From positions 1 to 64,000 of the forward strand of contig CABJAJ010000007.1 of the NCBI GenBank assembly GCA_902363575.1: a DNA stretch of 64,000 nucleotides. Reading direction: 5' to 3'. The notes beneath the pieces were generated by a model. The model did no database searches and was not told the origin of the DNA. It was given only the letters and a program-made list of their open reading frames with translations. A program made the position numbers and the translations under genes. Of the stretch, positions 24,804-37,814 are shown piece by piece. Position 1 is the first letter of the stretch. Each line of letters begins with the position of its first letter. Source of the DNA: Rikenellaceae bacterium. GTDB taxonomy: Bacteria; Bacteroidota; Bacteroidia; Bacteroidales; Rikenellaceae.

Positions 24804-25523
24804 ATGCCGAAACTTTACCTCGTCCCCACCCCCATCGGCAACCTCGACGACATCACGCTGCGTGCGGTGAACGTGCTGCGTGAGGTCGATTTCATCCTCG
24901 CCGAAGATACCCGCACGACGGCTTTCCTGCTGCGGCATCTGGGAATCGAAAAAAAGATGTACGCCCACCACAAGTTCAACGAGCACGCCACCGTCGGGAT
25001 GGTCTGCGAAGCGATGGCGGCAGGCCGTACCGTAGCCCTGGTGTCCGACGCCGGTACGCCCGGCATTTCCGATCCGGGATTCCTGCTGGTGCGGGCCTGC
25101 GTGGAGGCGGGGATCGAGGTCGAGACCCTGCCCGGAGCCACGGCCCTCGTGCCCGCACTCGTGCAGAGCGGCTTCCCCTGCGACCGTTTCTGTTTCGAGG
25201 GTTTCCTGCCCCAGAAGAAGGGGCGTGCCAAGCGGTTGCAACGGTTGCAGGAGGAGGAGCGCACGATGATTTTCTATGAGTCGCCCTACCGCGTGGTGCG
25301 GGCGCTGGAGGAGTTCGCGGCTGTATTCGGCTCCGAGCGTCGCGTCTCCGTATCGCGCGAGCTGACCAAGAAATTCGAGCAGACCGTCCGGGGTACGCTC
25401 GCGGAAGTCGCCGGCCACTTCCGCCTGCACGCGCCCAAGGGGGAATTCGTCATCATAGTGGCCGGAAAACCCAAACCCGGTCGGGAAGACCGGAACGAAG
25501 AGGAGGAAGAAACGGAAGAATAA
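24804..25523 (+). CDS. rsmI: 16S rRNA (cytidine-1402-2'-O)-methyltransferase RsmI
   Basis: A 239-aa methyltransferase that 2'-O-methylates C1402 in the decoding centre of 16S rRNA, using S-adenosylmethionine. The signature PTPIGNLDDITLRAVNVLRE is at residues 8-27, followed by AEDTRTT and VSDAGTPGISDPG, the cofactor and substrate sites of this tetrapyrrole-methylase-like fold. FYESPYRV lies near 154. The C-terminal tail is very acidic (DRNEEEEETEE). The length is normal. It follows the disordered protein by 2 nt and precedes the DUF389 gene by 2 nt. Confidence 0.95.
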   Translation: MPKLYLVPTPIGNLDDITLRAVNVLREVDFILAEDTRTTAFLLRHLGIEKKMYAHHKFNEHATVGMVCEAMAAGRTVALVSDAGTPGISDPGFLLVRACVEAGIEVETLPGATALVPALVQSGFPCDRFCFEGFLPQKKGRAKRLQRLQEEERTMIFYESPYRVVRALEEFAAVFGSERRVSVSRELTKKFEQTVRGTLAEVAGHFRLHAPKGEFVIIVAGKPKPGREDRNEEEEETEE

Positions 25524-25525
25524 TT

Positions 25526-26929
25526 ATGGAAACAAACGAAACAAACGAAACAACCGAAAAAAATGACCGCCGGCGGGCCTCCGTCTCCGCATGGCTCACC
25601 GATTTGAGGGAGTTCATGCGCGACCGCTTCAGTCTGGAGGAGGACAAGGCCCAGCGCGACGAGGTGGTGGCCGCCATCAGCAAGGGGGTCGAATTCCGGG
25701 GCGTCAATTTGTGGGTATTGATCTTCGCCACAATGATCGCCTCGCTCGGCCTGAACGTCAATTCGACGGCCGTCATCATCGGCGCCATGCTTATTTCGCC
25801 CATCATGGGGCCGATCATGGGCATCGGCCTTTCGCTGGGCATCAACGATTTCGAGCTGCTCAAGAAGTCGATGCGCAACTTCACGCTCATGTTCGTGGTC
25901 GCCATTGTCACCTCGACGCTCTATTTCCTGCTTTCGCCGCTCGGGAACGCGCGCAGCGAGCTGCTGGCCCGCACTGTGCCGACCACTTTCGACGTCTTCA
26001 TCGCCTTTTTCGGCGGCCTGGCCGGTATCGTGGCCCAGTCGCGCCGCGACCGCACCTCGACCGTCATCCCCGGCGTGGCCATCGCCACGGCCCTGATTCC
26101 GCCCCTCTGCACGGCGGGTTACGGTTTGGCTATGGGGCAGTTCCGCTATTTCATCGGGGCGTTCTACCTCTTTTTCATCAACTCGGTTTTCATCGCGCTG
26201 GCGACCTTTATGATCGTCCGGTTTCTCAAGTACGAGAAGAAGGCCTTTATCGATAAGCACAAGGAGCGCAACGTGCGTCGGCTGATGATGGCCATTACGC
26301 TGCTGACCTTCATCCCGAGCGTCTTCGTCGGCTTCCGCATGGTGCGCGTTTCGGTCTTCGAGGCGATGGCCGATAAGTACGTAGCCCAGGTATTCAACTT
26401 CAAGCATACGCGCGTGATCGAGTGCAACAAGCATTTCGAGACCGGCCGCCACCGGCCCGAAATCGAGCTTGTGCTGCTCGGCGAGCCGCTCGGCGACGAG
26501 GTGATCGAGAACGCACGGGCCCAGATGCCGGCGTTCGGGCTGGAGAAAACCGATCTGACGGTAAGGCAGGCCAGTACGGGCGACAAGGTGGATTTGGTGT
26601 CGCTGCAGAAAAGCTATTCGGAGCTGCTGGCCGAGAAAAACGAGCAGATCGACGAAATGAAATCCTCGCTTTCGCGTTATAAGATGACCAATGTCGAGGT
26701 GGGCGATATCTCGCAGGAGGTGGGGGTGCTCGTGCCCGGCATGCAGTCGATGTCGCTGATGAAGGGCATCGATTTCGATGTGCAGGGCCGACCGCTCGAT
26801 ACGCTGATCGTATGCGTGATTACCCCGCAACGCGACGGCGCCGAAATCGACCGCGCCACGTTGATGAACTGGCTGCGCAAGCGCACCAGGATTCAGCAGG
26901 TGAAACTTTTTATCGAACCGACCGAATAA
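25526..26929 (+). CDS. DUF389 family membrane protein (TIGR00341-like)
   Basis: A 467-aa polytopic membrane protein. After a polar N-terminus (~60 residues, starting METNETNETTEKND) come about six hydrophobic helices at roughly 65-255, including the family motif NSTAVIIGAMLISPIMGPIM. A soluble C-terminal domain with a helical stretch (LQKSYSELLAEKNEQIDEMKSSL) follows. The family is widespread but its function is not established; transport is often assumed. It is 2 nt downstream of rsmI and 4 nt before the acyltransferase, so it belongs to the same operon. Confidence 0.85.
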   Translation: METNETNETTEKNDRRRASVSAWLTDLREFMRDRFSLEEDKAQRDEVVAAISKGVEFRGVNLWVLIFATMIASLGLNVNSTAVIIGAMLISPIMGPIMGIGLSLGINDFELLKKSMRNFTLMFVVAIVTSTLYFLLSPLGNARSELLARTVPTTFDVFIAFFGGLAGIVAQSRRDRTSTVIPGVAIATALIPPLCTAGYGLAMGQFRYFIGAFYLFFINSVFIALATFMIVRFLKYEKKAFIDKHKERNVRRLMMAITLLTFIPSVFVGFRMVRVSVFEAMADKYVAQVFNFKHTRVIECNKHFETGRHRPEIELVLLGEPLGDEVIENARAQMPAFGLEKTDLTVRQASTGDKVDLVSLQKSYSELLAEKNEQIDEMKSSLSRYKMTNVEVGDISQEVGVLVPGMQSMSLMKGIDFDVQGRPLDTLIVCVITPQRDGAEIDRATLMNWLRKRTRIQQVKLFIEPTE

Positions 26930-26933
26930 GCCG

Positions 26934-27890
26934 ATGTCCGACGTACTGAAGAGACGGAAACTGACTTTCTTCCAGCGGATCGCCCTGGAAAGCCTCTGGT
27001 TTTTCTGCCGGGCTTTCGCCATGACGCCCTACTGGTTCCGTTACTACGTGACCGAAAACCTGATCTATGTGATTTTGTACCTCATGCGTTACCGCATGAA
27101 GGTGGTCAAGACCAATCTGCGCAACTCGTTTCCGGAGAAGAGCGAGCGGGAGCTCAACATCATCCGGCGCAGGTTTTACCGCACGCTGGCCGAAATATTC
27201 GTCGATACGTTCAGCCTTGCGGGGCTGAGCAACGAGCAGTGCCGCCGGGTGGTGGTCTGCCGCAACGCCGAGCAGCACAAGGCCGAGGTAAACGGCCGCG
27301 ACTGGATCGCCATGACCGCCCATTTCGGATGCTGGGAGTACTGTTCCTTCTGGGGGCTGATCGATCCCTCGCAGGTCGTCGTGGCGGTCTATCACCCCCT
27401 CCGGAACCAGATTTTCGAGCACCTCTACAAACGGCTGCGTAAGCGCGAAAACACGCTCACGGTGGCCATGAAGGAGAGCGTGCGTTTCTATATGCGCCAT
27501 AGCAAAGAGGGGGTGGACGGCAAGAATCTGGTTATGGGGCTGATCGCCGACCAGAACCCGCCGCGCCGTCCGGACAGCCATTGGTTCCGTTTCCTGAATC
27601 AGGATACGCTCTTTTTCGACGGCGGCGAGAAACTCGCCCTCAAATACAACCTGCCGGTCTATTTCGCCCACATGAAGCGGGTCAAGCGGGGCTATTACGA
27701 ACTGTCGTTCGAGCGCATTTACGACGGACAGGAGCCCGTGGCCGATTATGAGATCACCGAACGTTACGTTCGCCGGCTGGAGGCCATGATCCGCGACTAT
27801 CCCGAGCTGTGGATGTGGTCGCACCGTCGCTGGAAACACAAGTCCCCCGCCGACCTGGCGCGAATCCGATGCATGGAACAAAAATCATAA
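26934..27890 (+). CDS. LpxL/HtrB-family lysophospholipid acyltransferase
   Basis: A 318-aa acyltransferase of the lipid A biosynthesis (LpxL/LpxM) family, acting at the inner membrane to add a secondary acyl chain to a lipid A precursor. The catalytic HX4D/E motif is HFGCWE, with His130 and Glu135. An N-terminal membrane-associating helix is seen at ~35-55 (TENLIYVILYLM). The later GLIADQNPPR matches the family's acyl-binding block. Substrate specificity cannot be read from the sequence. The 3' end overlaps the next gene by 22 nt. Confidence 0.9.
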   Translation: MSDVLKRRKLTFFQRIALESLWFFCRAFAMTPYWFRYYVTENLIYVILYLMRYRMKVVKTNLRNSFPEKSERELNIIRRRFYRTLAEIFVDTFSLAGLSNEQCRRVVVCRNAEQHKAEVNGRDWIAMTAHFGCWEYCSFWGLIDPSQVVVAVYHPLRNQIFEHLYKRLRKRENTLTVAMKESVRFYMRHSKEGVDGKNLVMGLIADQNPPRRPDSHWFRFLNQDTLFFDGGEKLALKYNLPVYFAHMKRVKRGYYELSFERIYDGQEPVADYEITERYVRRLEAMIRDYPELWMWSHRRWKHKSPADLARIRCMEQKS

Positions 27891-28879
27891 TCCTCAACTG
27901 GAACGGCGAGGGGCACCTGGCCCGGTTCCTGCCGGGCGTGGTTGCGGCCGCGCCCGAGGGGGTCGGGGTCGTGGTGGCCGACAATGGCTCCACGGACGGC
28001 TCGCTCGCACTGCTGGCGCGGGATTTTCCGCAGGTGCAGGTCGTAAGGCTCGACCGCAACTACGGTTTCGCCGAGGGATACAACCGGGCTTTGGCGCAAG
28101 TGGAGGCGGAGTACTTCGTGCTGCTCAATTCCGACGTGGAAACCCCGGCGGGTTGGCTCGAACCGCTAATCGAGACGCTCGAACGGAATCCCGATGTAGC
28201 TGCGGCCGCTCCCAAGCTCCTTTCGGTCGCCGAGCCGGGCCGCTTTGAATATGCTGGGGCCTCGGGCGGCTTCATCGACTACCTGGGCTACCCGTTCTGC
28301 CGGGGCCGCATCCTGCGAAGCATCGAGTGCGACCGGGGGCAGTACGACGACGGACGGGACGTATTCTGGGCCAGCGGCGCGGCGTTCTGCTGCCGGGCTT
28401 CGGTGCTGCGGGAACTCGGCGGCTTCGACGCCGGTTTCTTCGCCCATATGGAGGAGATCGACCTCTGCTGGCGGATGCAGCTCAGGGGCTACCGCATCCG
28501 CGTGGTGCCCCGGAGCCGGGTTTACCATCTCGGGGGCGGCACGCTTGCGGCGGGGTCGGCCTCGAAGGTCTATTACAACCACCGCAACAACCTGGCGATG
28601 CTCTTCAAATGCGCACCGCCCCTGCAACGGGCTGTGGTAGCGGTCGTGCGGCCTCCGCTCGATCTGTGCGCGGCCCTTTCCTATCTGGCGCAGGGACGGG
28701 GCGACCTGTTCCGCGCGGTCGGCCGCGCATGGCGGGACTTTATCCGTATGCACCCCTCGCTGGCCCGCGAGCGGCGCTCCGTCCGGGGAGGGCGCGTTGC
28801 GGAGGCGCGGGGAATTTACCGCGGTTCGGTCGTTTTGCGCTACCTGCTGGGCCGCCGCCGTTTCGACAAGATGATGTGA
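27869..28879 (+). CDS. GT2 family glycosyltransferase
   Basis: A 336-aa inverting glycosyltransferase with the GT-A fold. IIILNWNGEGHL opens the nucleotide-sugar domain, VVADNGSTDGS follows, and LLNSDVETP supplies the metal-binding DxD-like motif. WASGAAFCCRASVLRELGGFD and EEIDLCWRMQLRGYRI are the acceptor-side and catalytic-base motifs of the rhamnosyl/WbbL-like group. The start at 27869 (MHGTKII) is chosen because the protein family begins there, and it overlaps the acyltransferase by 22 nt. It probably adds sugar to a cell-surface polymer, but donor and acceptor are unknown. Confidence 0.88.
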   Translation: MHGTKIIILNWNGEGHLARFLPGVVAAAPEGVGVVVADNGSTDGSLALLARDFPQVQVVRLDRNYGFAEGYNRALAQVEAEYFVLLNSDVETPAGWLEPLIETLERNPDVAAAAPKLLSVAEPGRFEYAGASGGFIDYLGYPFCRGRILRSIECDRGQYDDGRDVFWASGAAFCCRASVLRELGGFDAGFFAHMEEIDLCWRMQLRGYRIRVVPRSRVYHLGGGTLAAGSASKVYYNHRNNLAMLFKCAPPLQRAVVAVVRPPLDLCAALSYLAQGRGDLFRAVGRAWRDFIRMHPSLARERRSVRGGRVAEARGIYRGSVVLRYLLGRRRFDKMM

Positions 28880-28882
28880 GGT

Positions 28883-29611
28883 ATGAAAAAATTAGTGATA
28901 ATTCCCACCTACAACGAACGGGAAAATGTCTCCCGGATGATCTCCAAGGTGATGTCCCTCGACGGGGCTTTCGACCTGCTGGTGGTGGACGACGGCTCGC
29001 CCGACGGCACGGGCGGAATCGTTCGGCAGCGGCAGGGGGAGTTTCCCGGACGGCTGCACCTGCTGGAGCGCAGCGGCAAGCTCGGGCTGGGCACGGCCTA
29101 CATCGCTGGATTCCGCTGGGCGTCGGAGCGTCCCTACGACGCCGTGTTCGAGATGGACTGCGATTTTTCCCACAATCCCGACGACCTGCTGCGGCTGGCT
29201 GCAGCGCTCGAAGAGGGGGCCGACGTGGCCGTGGGCTCCCGGTATGCGCGGGGGGTGAACGTGGTCGATTGGCCCATGTCGCGGCTGCTGATCTCCTATT
29301 TCGCGTCCCGGTACGTGCGGGCGGTGACGCGCATGCCCGTGCGTGACGCTACGGCCGGATTCGTGGGCTACCGCCGCCGCGTGCTCGAGGCGATCGACCT
29401 CGGGCGGGTCCGTATGAACGGTTACGGTTTTCAGATCGAGATGAAATACACCGCCTGGCGGCTGGGCTTCCGGATCGAAGAGGTCTCGATCATCTTCATC
29501 GACCGCACGGAGGGTACTTCCAAGATGTCGGGAGGCATCTTCGGGGAGGCGTTTTTCGGGGTGATGGCCCTGCCTTTCCGCCGGATCGCTGCGGCGAAGA
29601 AACCCGACTGA
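28883..29611 (+). CDS. Polyprenol-phosphate mannosyltransferase (DPM1-like)
   Basis: A 242-aa GT2 enzyme that transfers a sugar, probably mannose, from a nucleotide donor to polyprenyl phosphate at the cytoplasmic face of the inner membrane. Motifs are IIPTYNERENV near residue 5, VVDDGSPDGT at ~34-43 and EMDCDFSHNPDDL at ~90. RDATAGFVGYRR and GYGFQIEMKY are typical of the dolichyl-phosphate mannosyltransferase group. It lacks the C-terminal membrane helices of longer relatives. It lies 3 nt after the GT2 gene, closing the envelope operon. Confidence 0.9.
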   Translation: MKKLVIIPTYNERENVSRMISKVMSLDGAFDLLVVDDGSPDGTGGIVRQRQGEFPGRLHLLERSGKLGLGTAYIAGFRWASERPYDAVFEMDCDFSHNPDDLLRLAAALEEGADVAVGSRYARGVNVVDWPMSRLLISYFASRYVRAVTRMPVRDATAGFVGYRRRVLEAIDLGRVRMNGYGFQIEMKYTAWRLGFRIEEVSIIFIDRTEGTSKMSGGIFGEAFFGVMALPFRRIAAAKKPD

Positions 29612-29732
29612 CCGGCCCGGCGGACGGCGCCCGAGGATCGGCACGGCGAAGAACGGGCCGACGCACGAATGAATCGTCCCGACCGAGGCGTCGGGAACGG
29701 ATGACACACGATCAAATAGGATATAACCTGCC

Positions 29733-31037
29733 ATGAAACGACTGCTTACCCTGCTCTGCGCTTGCTGCTTCGCTGCGGCCTCCCATGCGCAATCCGCTTA
29801 CGTTCCCACGCCCGACAACCTGCGGGCGCGCGAGGCGTTCCGCAACGACCGCTTCGGGATATTCCTCCATTGGGGCCTTTACAGCATGCTGGCTACCGGC
29901 GAGTGGACCATGACCAACAAAAACCTCAATTACAAGGAGTACGCCAAGCTTGCGGGCGGCTTCTGTCCCGCACGCTTCGACGCGCGGGAGTGGGTGCGTG
30001 CGATCAAGGCGTCGGGCGCGGGCTACATCTGCTTCACCACGCGCCACCACGAGGGATTCTCCATGTTCGATACCGCTTTTTCCGACTACAATATCGTCGA
30101 TGCCACCCCTTTCGGCCGCGATGTGCTGCGCGAACTGGCGGAGGCTTGCCGCGAGGAGGGTATCGGGCTGCATCTTTACTATTCGCATATCGACTGGTAC
30201 CGCGAGGACTGTCCGCGCGGCCGCACGGGGCTCGGCACGGGGCGGCCCGGTACGGAGGGGAACTGGGAAAGCTATTACACTTTTATGAACAACCAGCTCA
30301 CGGAGCTCCTGACCGGTTACGGACCCATCCGGGCCGTTTGGTTCGACGGCTGGTGGGATCAGGATCAAAACCCCGGTTTCGACTGGCAGCTCGACGAACA
30401 ATACGCCCTCGTGCACCGGCTCCAGCCGGCTTGCCTGATCGCCAACAACCATCACCAACCCCCCTTCCCTGGCGAGGATATTCAGGTTTTCGAGCGTGAC
30501 CTGCCCGGTGAGAACGAAGCCGGCCTCTCGGGACAGGCTGTCGGGGAGCTGCCGCTGGAGACCTGCCAGACGATGAACGGCATGTGGGGTTATAAAATCA
30601 CCGATCAGGAGTACAAGCCGGCTCCGGAGCTGATCCGCTATCTGGTCGGGGCGGCGGGGCGCGATGCCAACCTGCTGCTCAATATCGGCCCGCAGCCCGA
30701 CGGCGAGCTGCCCGCGGCGGCTGTGGAGCGCTTGCAGGAGATCGGCCGCTGGATGGCCGTTTACGGACCGACGGTGCGGGGTACGCGGGGCGGTCCAATA
30801 GGGCCCCGTCCGTGGGGTGTCACCACGCAGCGGGATGACCGGGTTTACGTCCACATCCTCGAATTGCAGGATCGGGAGCTTTTCGTGCCGCTGACCGGCG
30901 GAAAAGTGCTGCGTGCCGTGCGGTACGACGACCGGACGCCCGTGCGGTTCCGGCAGGACGACGAAGGGGTGCTGCTCCGCTTGGGCGAAGTGCCCGATGC
31001 GACCAACTATGTGGTCGAACTGACCCTGCGCAGATAG
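29733..31037 (+). CDS. Alpha-L-fucosidase (GH29)
   Basis: A 434-aa exported glycoside hydrolase that releases terminal alpha-L-fucose from host or dietary glycans. A signal peptide ends at about residue 20 (ASHAQ). The family motif FGIFLHWGLYSM is near residue 40 and TTRHHEGFSMFD near 100. The nucleophile region AVWFDGWW holds the likely catalytic Asp205. The general acid/base cannot be assigned by eye. Release of mucin fucose fits a gut bacterium. It has 121 nt of leader without a clear promoter and a terminator 35 nt after the stop. Confidence 0.93.
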   Translation: MKRLLTLLCACCFAAASHAQSAYVPTPDNLRAREAFRNDRFGIFLHWGLYSMLATGEWTMTNKNLNYKEYAKLAGGFCPARFDAREWVRAIKASGAGYICFTTRHHEGFSMFDTAFSDYNIVDATPFGRDVLRELAEACREEGIGLHLYYSHIDWYREDCPRGRTGLGTGRPGTEGNWESYYTFMNNQLTELLTGYGPIRAVWFDGWWDQDQNPGFDWQLDEQYALVHRLQPACLIANNHHQPPFPGEDIQVFERDLPGENEAGLSGQAVGELPLETCQTMNGMWGYKITDQEYKPAPELIRYLVGAAGRDANLLLNIGPQPDGELPAAAVERLQEIGRWMAVYGPTVRGTRGGPIGPRPWGVTTQRDDRVYVHILELQDRELFVPLTGGKVLRAVRYDDRTPVRFRQDDEGVLLRLGEVPDATNYVVELTLRR

Positions 31038-31072
31038 CGCGGGACGGCGGGCCGACTTTCCCTCTTACGTAA

Positions 31073-31105
31073 ACGCGCCTGCGATCGAAAGTCGCAGGCG
31101 TGTTT
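31073..31105 (+). terminator. Terminator after the fucosidase gene
   Basis: A 12-bp stem, ACGCGCCTGCGA (31073-31084) with TCGCAGGCGTGT (31092-31103), with a single G-T pair and a 7-nt loop. Confidence 0.8.
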
Positions 31106-31165
31106 GCATGAGAGGTACCCGAATTGTCCGGCGGAGCATGCGGGTTTCCGCAGCCGGGGGTCCGA

Positions 31166-32848
<1,683 letters not shown>

Positions 32849-32865
32849 AGTGCGCGAATTTTGTG

Positions 32866-32873
32866 CAAAGGTA
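32866..32873 (-). promoter_or_regulatory. -7 element of the glnS promoter
   Basis: Minus-strand TACCTTTG, a perfect TAnnTTTG match 18 nt before the start codon at 32848. Confidence 0.55.
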
Positions 32874-32895
32874 GCGATTTTTTGCGCCCCTGTCG

Positions 32896-33945
32896 TTATT
32901 TCCTCGCCTTATAGACGATTTTTTCGAGTTTGACGGAGACCGTGAGCAACTGTTGTACGCCTACTCCGACGCCGTCGTAATGGAAGACGAAGCCCGCCTT
33001 GATGCCGAGCGTATCGTGGAAGAACAGGCGTTCGTAATCGATCGAGGTCTTGTTATAAACGTGCTTGGTGGTGCCGTAGAACGGGGAACCCGTGTAAACC
33101 GTGCTTCCGTAGGTGCCCCACATGGGCATCAGATTTTGCCCCAGATAGAGGTGGTTGCGCAGCGACAGCCCCCAGCGGCTCATCGAGAAGAGGAACTCGC
33201 CGCCCTTGGGCGACCAGTTTTGGCCGATACGGCGGTCGCGTTGCACGCTCTGGAGATACCCCAGTCGCAGGTCGAAGTCGAAGAAAGCGTGGAAACGCAC
33301 GCCTGCATAGGGATTCACCAGGAAGTAATCGACCACTCCCTCGTCGGGGGTTTCGTTGGCGCTCTTGGCGTAGTGGAGCATCGAGAAGGCATAGCCTCCG
33401 TAAAGTCGCGCACCCCGGTACTCGCCCGCGGAGAGGATGCGGAATTTCTCGCGTGTTTTCGTCGTGCGCATCCCCTCCCAGTCGAGGGCGAACTCCACAT
33501 AGCCCCGCGGGGAGTGGTAGTTGGCCAGCACGCCCGAAATCAGGTTGTCGTAAAACACGACGTCGCTGCTGAAAAAGGCTTCCGAATAGCTGCCCAGCAG
33601 TTGCGTGCGCGGGAAGATGCCGGCGCTCGCGGTGACGCGGGGCGCGGAAAAGGTGTAGTAGATCTGGGGCTTGGCGTCGGTCAGGAATTTCGAGCCGTCG
33701 CCGAAGTCCTGCCACAGGTCCACGGCGATCATCAGGCGGTTGCGGCCGTCCCACTGCACGCCGAATTCGGGCGTCAGGCGGGCGCTGAAAAAGGTCTCCG
33801 AGGGGGAGAATGCGTTTCCCGAGTATTCGCGGTTGTCGAAACGGGTGGCGAAGTCGGCCCCCGCGACGAGCTCTTGGGCCGAGAGACTGCTCCCCGCGCA
33901 GTGTAAGGCGAGGAGGAGAAGGATGAGGTTTCTTCCGGTTTTCAT
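32896..33945 (-). CDS. Predicted outer-membrane beta-barrel protein
   Basis: A 349-aa exported protein. The signal peptide ends near residue 24 (SLSAQ). The mature part alternates polar and hydrophobic residues with many Tyr, Phe and Trp, the pattern of a beta-barrel ([41 protein letters not shown]). I do not recognise a specific family. It starts 3 nt after the hppA stop in the same direction, so it is co-transcribed with the pyrophosphatase, though no functional link is obvious. Confidence 0.7.
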   Translation of the reverse strand: MKTGRNLILLLLALHCAGSSLSAQELVAGADFATRFDNREYSGNAFSPSETFFSARLTPEFGVQWDGRNRLMIAVDLWQDFGDGSKFLTDAKPQIYYTFSAPRVTASAGIFPRTQLLGSYSEAFFSSDVVFYDNLISGVLANYHSPRGYVEFALDWEGMRTTKTREKFRILSAGEYRGARLYGGYAFSMLHYAKSANETPDEGVVDYFLVNPYAGVRFHAFFDFDLRLGYLQSVQRDRRIGQNWSPKGGEFLFSMSRWGLSLRNHLYLGQNLMPMWGTYGSTVYTGSPFYGTTKHVYNKTSIDYERLFFHDTLGIKAGFVFHYDGVGVGVQQLLTVSVKLEKIVYKARK

Positions 33946-33948
33946 TGG

Positions 33949-36165
<2,217 letters not shown>

Positions 36166-36205
36166 GGTCGCGTATTTTAATAGATGAGTCGGCCGATTCG
36201 GATTC

Positions 36206-36213
36206 CAAAATTA
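36206..36213 (-). promoter_or_regulatory. -7 element for hppA
   Basis: Minus-strand TAATTTTG fits TAnnTTTG, 41 nt upstream of the hppA start, in the divergent region shared with the SpoU methyltransferase gene. Confidence 0.4.
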
Positions 36214-36234
36214 TACAAAATATTTCTAAATGTT

Positions 36235-36242
36235 TACTTTTG
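36235..36242 (+). promoter_or_regulatory. -7 element for the SpoU methyltransferase gene
   Basis: TACTTTTG fits TAnnTTTG. Because it overlaps an ATG-initiated frame at 36230, the true start is the later ATG at 36269, 27 nt downstream of the element. Confidence 0.55.
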
Positions 36243-36268
36243 TGGCGAAATATCCCAATGTAAAACCT

Positions 36269-36805
36269 ATGCGAAAGATACGCAACGAAGAACTGGGCCG
36301 CCTTACGCCCGACGAGTTCGCCCGCGCCGAGCGGATGCCGGTGATTGTGGTGCTGGACAACGTCCGTTCGATGCAGAACGTCGGGGCCTTTTTCCGCACG
36401 GGCGACGCCTTCGCCGTCGAGCGCATCGTGCTGTGCGGCATCACCGCCGTGCCCCCCTCGCGCGAAATCCATAAGACGGCGCTCGGCGCCGAGCTTACCG
36501 TGGACTGGTGCTACCGCGCCTCGGCCGCGGAGTGCGTGGAGGAGCTGCGGGCCGAAGGTTGTGCGGTTTACGCCGTCGAGCAGGTCGAGGGCGCCGTGCC
36601 GCTCGATCGGTTCGTGCCGGAGCCCGGCCGCCGCTACGCCCTTGTTTTCGGCAACGAGGTGGACGGGGTGTCGCAGCAGGTCGCAGACCGCTCGGACGGG
36701 GCGCTGGAGATCCCTCAGGCCGGAACGAAACACTCGCTCAACGTGGCCGTTTCGGGCGGGGTGGTTTTATGGAACTTTTTTTGCCGGATTCGTCCAAAGC
36801 GCTAA
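36269..36805 (+). CDS. SpoU/TrmH-family RNA 2'-O-methyltransferase
   Basis: A 178-aa SPOUT-class methyltransferase that should 2'-O-methylate a tRNA or rRNA ribose using S-adenosylmethionine bound in a trefoil knot. The three family motifs are present: VVLDNVRSMQNVGAFFRTGDAF, LVFGNEVDGVSQ, and LEIPQAGTKHSLNVAVSGGVVLW. It lacks an N-terminal substrate-binding domain, as in the short TrmL-like group, so the target nucleotide is uncertain. The start at 36269 (MRKIRNEEL) is set by the promoter element at 36235. The gene is divergent from hppA and 33 nt before panB. Confidence 0.88.
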   Translation: MRKIRNEELGRLTPDEFARAERMPVIVVLDNVRSMQNVGAFFRTGDAFAVERIVLCGITAVPPSREIHKTALGAELTVDWCYRASAAECVEELRAEGCAVYAVEQVEGAVPLDRFVPEPGRRYALVFGNEVDGVSQQVADRSDGALEIPQAGTKHSLNVAVSGGVVLWNFFCRIRPKR

Positions 36806-36810
36806 CTTTG
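36781..36810 (+). promoter_or_regulatory. panB promoter
   Basis: A strong Bacteroidota promoter: TTG (36781-36783), 19 nt, TAACTTTG (36803-36810). It lies across the end of the upstream methyltransferase gene and gives panB its own transcript, with a leader of about 20 nt. Confidence 0.8.
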
Positions 36811-36838
36811 CCCCGACTTAACTCAAAACTTAGCAGCC

Positions 36839-37654
36839 ATGTCAACAGAAAGCAGGGTGCGGGCCGTAACGACCTTTCGCCTTTCGGAGATGAAACAGCG
36901 GGGCGAGAAGATCGCCATGCTCACCTCCTACGATTACTCGATGGCCCGCATCGTCGATGCCGCAGGTGTCGATGTGATTCTGGTCGGCGACTCCGCGGCC
37001 AACGTGATGGCCGGTTACGAGACGACGCTCCCGATCACCCTCGATATGATGATTTACCATGCCCGCTCGGTCGTGCGGGCCGTCGAGCGTGCGCTGGTGG
37101 TGGTCGATCTGCCGTTCGGCACCTACCAGGGCAACTCGAAGGTGGCGCTCGACTCGGCCATCCGGATCATGAAGGAGACCGAGGCCGACGCGGTGAAGAT
37201 GGAGGGCGGCGAGGAGATTCTCGAGTCGGTGCAACGTATTCTTTCGGCCGGGATTCCCGTGATGGGGCACCTGGGTCTCACCCCGCAGTCGATCCACAAG
37301 TTCGGAACCTACACGGTGCGGGCGCGCGGCCAGGCCGAGGCCGACAAGCTCGTGCGCGACGCCTGTCTGCTGGAGGAGGCCGGATGCTTCGCGATCGTGC
37401 TGGAGAAGATTCCCGCCGAGTTGGGCCGCCGGGTCGCCGCCGAGCGGCATATCCCGATGATCGGGATCGGAGCCGGCAACGGCGTGGACGGGCAGGTGTT
37501 GGTGATTCACGACATGCTGGGGATCAATCAGGGTTTTTCTCCCCGTTTCCTGCGCCGCTATGCCGACCTGCACCGGATCATGACCGATGCGGTGGAGGAC
37601 TATGTGCGGGACGTGAAGGTCTGCGACTTTCCTAACGACGCCGAACAGTACTGA
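36839..37654 (+). CDS. panB: 3-methyl-2-oxobutanoate hydroxymethyltransferase
   Basis: A 271-aa TIM-barrel enzyme that makes ketopantoate from ketoisovalerate and methylene-tetrahydrofolate, the first step of pantothenate and coenzyme A synthesis. The metal-binding region [20 protein letters not shown] and the family blocks [23 protein letters not shown] and [10 protein letters not shown] are all present, as is [18 protein letters not shown]. The length is typical. It has its own promoter and a strong terminator, so it is a one-gene unit. Confidence 0.97.
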   Translation: MSTESRVRAVTTFRLSEMKQRGEKIAMLTSYDYSMARIVDAAGVDVILVGDSAANVMAGYETTLPITLDMMIYHARSVVRAVERALVVVDLPFGTYQGNSKVALDSAIRIMKETEADAVKMEGGEEILESVQRILSAGIPVMGHLGLTPQSIHKFGTYTVRARGQAEADKLVRDACLLEEAGCFAIVLEKIPAELGRRVAAERHIPMIGIGAGNGVDGQVLVIHDMLGINQGFSPRFLRRYADLHRIMTDAVEDYVRDVKVCDFPNDAEQY

Positions 37655-37694
37655 TCCTCCGTGCGGGCGCCGGCCCGCTCGGACGATGCACGTG

Positions 37695-37719
37695 CGGCCC
37701 GTTTTGCGGGCCGTTTTTT
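37695..37719 (+). terminator. Terminator of panB
   Basis: Stem CGGCCCG (37695-37701) with CGGGCCG (37707-37713), a 5-nt loop and six T. A classic intrinsic terminator 40 nt after the panB stop. Confidence 0.9.
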
Positions 37720-37776
37720 ATGCGCTGCACCGACGCATTTGTGCCCGGCAGCCGCAGCGGATTGACGAATTGTTCG

Positions 37777-37784
37777 TATCTTTG
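37777..37784 (+). promoter_or_regulatory. -7 element for the FISUMP lipoprotein gene
   Basis: TATCTTTG fits TAnnTTTG, 31 nt before the start codon at 37815. It also argues against the longer frame that would begin at 37686. Confidence 0.55.
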
Positions 37785-37814
37785 ACCGGGCGCCCGAAGC
37801 GCCCGAAATACGGA

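Noticed and set aside
29677..29696. Hairpin between the mannosyltransferase and fucosidase genes as a terminator
   Set aside because: The 7-bp stem has no T tract, so termination is not supported.
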